Source: Psoroptes ovis | Taxonomy: Eukaryota > Arthropoda > Arachnida > Sarcoptiformes > Psoroptidae | Direction: 5' to 3' | NCBI GenBank assembly: GCA_002943765.1 | Contig: PQWQ01000003.1 | Location: forward strand, 1,178,001 to 1,242,000 | DNA length: 64,000 bases | In this document: in pieces, positions 59,001-64,000 of the stretch | How the letters are laid out: the number at the start of each line of letters is the position of its first letter | Numbering within the stretch: position 1 is the first letter of the stretch | The notes under the pieces: generated by a model | Seen by the model: only the letters and a program-made list of their open reading frames with translations | Told to the model about the DNA's origin: nothing | Databases searched by the model: none | Made by a program: the position numbers and the translations under genes

Positions 59001-60922
59001 CTGTGGTTTATGTACGTTCTTTTGCGAAAGAATCTAGAGAGAGCGAGAGAAAGAAAAAAAAATCAAATAAGCAAAATTATGGCGCCGATTGTTATTGACA
59101 GCCAGTCATGATCGACGAATTTTTGTTTTTTTTCGAAAATTCAAAATTCAGAATTTTTTTTTTGGTGTTCAAATCATCATCATTCACAACAGCGGTTGTG
59201 TGTGAAGATTCATGTCAAGATCAATTTCGATCAAGAATTTTTGAGTCAGAATTTTCTTCTTTTTTTTGAAAATTTGCATAGAATCAATTCCGATTCCTTA
59301 TTCTTGATAGAAAATATGTTTTCTGATGATTGAAGATGCAATTCTATCGAATTCAAAGTGTTTGAAAATGATTTTCAATATGAATTCTTGAATTGAAAAG
59401 CTTCTTGGAAAAAACCCTTTAGACACTAAGAATCTTTCCGGCGAAAATTAACTTTTATCAATATGATTATTTGATAAGAGTTTTTATCATTTTCTTTGTC
59501 TTACTTTTTGTGTCTTTATCTTATCAGTTCTTTTTATTTCTTTGACTTGTCAAAAATAATAAATGATTCAACTGAGTATTTTCATTCACAAAGTATTTTT
59601 GTATAAGGAATCTGCAGTACGCATAAATATTCACGATATGAATAATTATTATCACCATGATATCAAATGAAAATAGCAAAGATATCATTTTCATTCATTC
59701 ATTTAATTTATATCTCAATTACTTAATTGACAGCTTTCAAAACGATGATAATTTTTTCACTTTTCTTTCTCATATTTCACATATCACACAGTAATGTTTG
59801 ATTAAAAATTTCATTAACATCAGTTACCATTGCAGTGCTGAATGTGTTTTATGTGAATATTATTATCATCATTTCGAATGCTTGTCAAAAATGCCTGCAA
59901 TTTCTCGTGTGTTTTTAATGAAACTCATATATATTATTGCCTCAAGACTGTTGAAAATTGAAAATACCGGTTCCGTTCTTGTTACAACATTTTCCAGATA
60001 ACATTGATGATGTGTTTTGCGTGCGAAGAAAAGAGTTGAATATGTGTGAATCATTCAATTTTCAACATAATAATGATCAAACAGAATTTAATGACATTTT
60101 TTAAAAGATGTAAATACAATCAATTTTTTTTCATTTCATTCTTCAATCATGAATCGATTATTTATTTTCTTTGGGAAATTTTTTTTCAATATTTTTTGTA
60201 TTTCATTCCTCTTACAAATAAATATGATAATCGATTGCCAATTCATTTTTATTTATTTATTCGTTTGAAAAAATGTAAATTTTATTTTACGAATTTCAAA
60301 TTGAATTATTCTTTTTTTTGTGCAATCAAAATATGGATGGAAAAAAATTCATCAAATTGCAATAATTTCTTCGAATTCGATTCCATATTTCGATTCAAAT
60401 TCAAAATATAATTCAAAATAACTTTTCAAAACACATTTACAATTGAAAATAACAAGACTGCATTTGGTTCATTGTTATTTTGTGGTTTTTTTTTTCGTGT
60501 TTTGCGTTCATCACACAAGCATCTCACCGAATAAAAATGGCTCCAAAAGGGGTGCAAACAGAATATTGAACAGAATATTTCACGGTGACAAAAGTTTCGA
60601 GGCAACTCAAAGCGAGAGCGAATAGAAAAACATGTCAATATTTCTTTTTTTTCGGGGTACAAAGAATGGCGGGTGATAAAATGAATGAATGGGTTATTTT
60701 TTCGCGAAATACAAAAATCGATTTCAAATGTATTGTCAAATATTTATTTGTTGTTGTGCATTTTAGTGTATTGCATTTCTTATAACGGGACACAAGATGT
60801 TTTCATCATTTTTCCTCATTTCAATGTACATTTATGTGTGTTTTCGATAGTAAATACATTACTTAAATATTTGTTCAACATTCGGTTATTATTATTATTT
60901 ATTATTTATTCTTTTTCTTGAT

Positions 60923-60953
60923 ATTCTTTATTTCGGTAACCGAAATAAAGAAT
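60923..60953. repeat. 31-bp near-perfect palindrome
   Basis: The arms attctttatttcggt (60923-60937) and accgaaataaagaat (60939-60953) are exact 15-bp reverse complements with one base between them. Such tight palindromes favour cruciform or hairpin formation and are unusual by chance. Confidence 0.88.
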
Positions 60954-62406
60954 TGTGTCTCATTTTGAAATTTGTATTGGAAAATTGAATGGATTCTCAA
61001 GTGATTTTTCTTTGCTTAGAAAGAAATGAAGAAAGGAAAATGTTGTTGTTCGACAATCATTATTATTGTTAACAATTGATTTCAAGCAGCGAAGAAATAA
61101 ATAAAATGTTTGCTTAATCTTTGCATGAAAAGCAAAAGAATAGCATAAAGTATTGGAAATATATTTGAAAAATTTCTCTTCTCAATCGATGAAAATCAAT
61201 AATTTATCACCAAAATTTTCTCTAACCATACATTTGATGATTATTTTTTTTTCGATGAAAGTTTGTACATTTCTTTAATTTCCATTCATTCGTTTATAAA
61301 ACCATGAATATAGGTTTTGAATCTTTTCATTGAAAATTTGTCACAATTTGAATTTGATTGACACATCTCGTAAAACGAATAATTTTACATGCAAAACAAA
61401 AAAAAATAAAAAACAACGAAATTTTTTTTATTTGATTAAATAAACAGAAAAACGCCTTCCATTCGATGATCATTCGATGTTGTTGATGGTGATGGTTATA
61501 TGTTGATGTTGATGATGATGACAGATGCAACAATGACTGCAATAGCAAATGATAATGACAAGCCATTGTTTCAAATGAAAAGAAGATTGTATGACAATTT
61601 TTTGTGATCGCTTGATGTGTGTGTATGTGTATTCTGCTGTTGTTGTTGTTGTCATTGTTGTTATAAAATGGTATATGGTGATTTTCGTTTTCCACAAATT
61701 ATGTGGCAAAAAATTGAATTTATAAAAAAAACTCCACCTAAATGTATTTTATCATCATTTTCAACCAATTCAACACCCCCATATTAACCATGCCAACAAA
61801 AAACACCTTTTGATGATTTAATTTAAAACAATTCCGAGAATAATCATTCGATTCTTGGTTGGTCAATAGACATTAGTTAATGTTTAATGTAGTTTCATCC
61901 CCCTTGACAATTGATTATAATTTCATGTTTTGAAAATTTTGAAAATATCGAAATTAAAAATTTATAACGCATATGAATCATCATCTGATCATTCAATCGA
62001 TTTTTTTCTTCACTCTAATTGTAACTCGAAGACAATTTTGACAATTGTCAATGTAACTTGTCATTTTCACGATTAGTAAAAATTGATAATGTCCAAAAAT
62101 TGATTGAAAGAGGTGGTGTTTTTGTTGTTGTTGCTTTTTTATCCCAAAATTTTTGACAGTTTTCCATTGCAAAACTCTTTCACAGAAAATAATTATTTCA
62201 AATTTTTAATTAGTTCGTCGTTTTTCGTTTCGTTGTTTAGTGGTAATTTTTGATGGGGATTATTACTTGGTGGTGGTCATATCACCATTGAAAATCTATA
62301 CGTTTTAATTATACAAAATTATTATTCAAATTCACTGAAACACACATAGACACTATGAAACACACATACACTTTCAATGCATTGAAATTTTCATTGAAAA
62401 CATAAA

Positions 62407-62409
<3 letters not shown>

Positions 62410-62434
<25 letters not shown>
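62410..62434. repeat. (TG)n microsatellite
   Basis: About twelve uninterrupted TG units in non-coding sequence. Confidence 0.9.
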
Positions 62435-62438
<4 letters not shown>

Positions 62439-62768
62439 AGTGTTATCAACATCATTTGATCAACATTGTAAATTATTTTTTATTTATTTTTCGTTTTTTT
62501 CACCATTTTTTTACTGATACAAATCTTGCAAACAATATGTGAATGGTTTCAAAAAAAATGGAAAACTTTTTGAAATTATCATCATCATTATTATTATTGT
62601 TTTTTGTCGCCAACACACACAAACACACACACACACAATATGAAGTAAACCAATGTAATAATAATGAAAATAAACGCCATTATCGTTATTATTATTATTA
62701 TTATTATTTTGAAACATATTCAATGTTTTTCTGAATATGTTTAAAGAAAGAGGAAGAAAAGAATTACA

Positions 62769-62791
62769 TTTTTTTTTTTTTTTTTTTTTTT
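62769..62791. repeat. T23 homopolymer
   Basis: Twenty-three T residues. On the minus strand it reads as poly-K, which generates a spurious frame. Confidence 0.9.
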
Positions 62792-63735
62792 GATACACAC
62801 TGACTGATATAGTCAATGAAATTTATGAAAAAATAAAATAAAAATAAACAAATAAAAAAAAATACAATGAAATTTAATGGCAAAAAACATCCCATAAATA
62901 ACAAGTTGATATACTGTTATTAAAATGAAAATATAAATGTAAATAAATAAATAAAAATAAATGAAAACAATCATAATAATAATGATAATAGTTATATTAG
63001 TAGAGTTATAAAGTATATGGACCTTTATTCATTCATATTTGAATTTCAATTTCAAATATAATACATTGAAATAGCATTGAATTAATGAAAATAAATATAA
63101 AATGAAATGAAATGAAATGAAACGTATACAAATACTAAGAGAGAGAAGAAGTATAAAAATATTTTAAAACAAAGTTTAAATATATTTTTTTTCAAAAATA
63201 ATAATAAAATATTTTTTTTTTCATTTTATATACAAAGTATATAAATAACGTGTATGTGTTTGTAATATGAATGATAAAATATAATGAAATGAATTATTAT
63301 TATTACTATTGTTATTGTTGTTGTTGTTTGTCACGTACACAACATCATCAAAAATGATGATGATGACCATTGGTCATTTATTTATATTTATAAAATATAT
63401 GAATTTTTTTTTCGGTTGATGGCTATGGCTGGCTGTTGATGATAATATCTTTCATTTTTTTTCTTTTTTGAAAGAGTGAATTACACAAATGTAACTTCTT
63501 ATTTTTATTTGAATGACCGAAAACCTATAAATTATAATTTTATTTCAAAAAAATGAAAATATTTAAAAACTTCAACGAAAATATCATTCATTCATTATAT
63601 TTGATTACCATTTTACATTTGATAATGAAAATATTTTTTTAAAATTTTAATTTATTACCATTATTATGATGATTACAAAGATTATACATTTTAATGATGA
63701 TGATTAAGGTTATCGATGTCAATTGAATGAATATT

Positions 63736-64000
63736 AACGATGTGGGTGCAAGGGCTATGTTTGGTCCGGTCTGCTTTAACACGCTACATTTCTTGCCATT
63801 GTGATTTCCTTTTATTTTTGTTTCATTTTTTATTTCTACAATCCATTACATTTACTCACGTAATGTCATCATCAATTGGCTTCAATCATGTTTGAGCTGT
63901 AATACTTCTTCTGTGAATCAAATATGTTATTCTATGAAATAATAAAAATATTAAAAGTTTCTGAAAAGGTCTCAGAAAGATGAAAAATGCTGAAAACTTT
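63736..64000. other. slightly GC-richer end region, no gene called
   Basis: From 63737 to 63808 the base composition is more balanced, with a 25-codon plus-strand frame (MNINDVGARAMFGPVCF...). On the minus strand near 63850-63920 there is an acceptor-like and a donor-like site (tgattcacag ... ATTAC|GTGAGT) around a stretch with stops in all frames, as a 5' untranslated exon might have. Neither is strong enough to call. Confidence 0.35.

Larger units (their letters stand above)
56051..63735. other. AT-rich non-coding stretch with simple repeats
   Basis: No gene is supported. Contents: a (GGT)n run at 58824-58842, a palindrome at 60923-60953, (TG)n at 62410-62434, (CA)n near 62612-62638 and T23 at 62769-62791. 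At 60480-60627 (+) a pyrimidine tract ending cacacaag precedes an open stretch (ISPNKNGSKRGANRILNRIF) that could be an exon, but the downstream donor is unclear. Confidence 0.5.

Noticed and set aside
1..64000. tRNA, rRNA and CRISPR features
   Set aside because: I saw no tRNA-like A/B box pairs, rRNA-like conserved blocks or spaced direct repeats on reading; a dedicated covariance-model scan could still find a tRNA.

Overview
The window is eukaryotic, very AT-rich (roughly three quarters A+T by eye) and full of simple repeats: (CAT)n/(ATT)n, (GT)n/(AC)n and long A or T homopolymers. It has no operon structure, and plausible coding islands are short and separated by 60-700 bp GT..AG gaps. Together with an env-bearing Ty3/gypsy element of the arthropod errantivirus type, this suggests a small arthropod genome. 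An astigmatan mite is my best guess, but that is inference and rests on no marker gene.

Two young LTR retroelements dominate. Element 1 (11232-14799, + strand) has identical 379-bp LTRs and a perfect 6-bp target duplication. It carries one intact 888-aa ORF with a Gag core, three zinc knuckles and an aspartic protease, but no reverse transcriptase, RNase H or integrase. Element 2 (about 41991-49104, - strand) has LTRs that differ only in one T-tract. It encodes Gag-PR-RT-RNase H-integrase in one long ORF, broken by a single frame change inside integrase, followed by integrase C-terminus and Env in the next frame. The two Gag regions share the same layout, so element 1 may be a Gag-only relative mobilised in trans by a pol-bearing element.

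Smaller mobile remnants are an 80-bp mariner-type MITE (25138-25217, TA duplication), a 187-bp hAT-type MITE (30565-30751, perfect 15-bp inverted ends and 8-bp duplication) and a broken non-LTR retrotransposon RNase H fragment (about 51570-52025).

Host genes are hard to see. I propose three low-to-moderate confidence spliced models on the - strand (17475-18162, 30800-31576, 54984-56050), a possible terminal exon at 7996-8103 (+) and two small unspliced ORFs. None is recognised, and their support is only splice signals, phase agreement and balanced amino-acid composition. The rest is AT-rich, microsatellite-bearing sequence of the kind seen in introns and intergenic DNA, with several strikingly perfect short palindromes.
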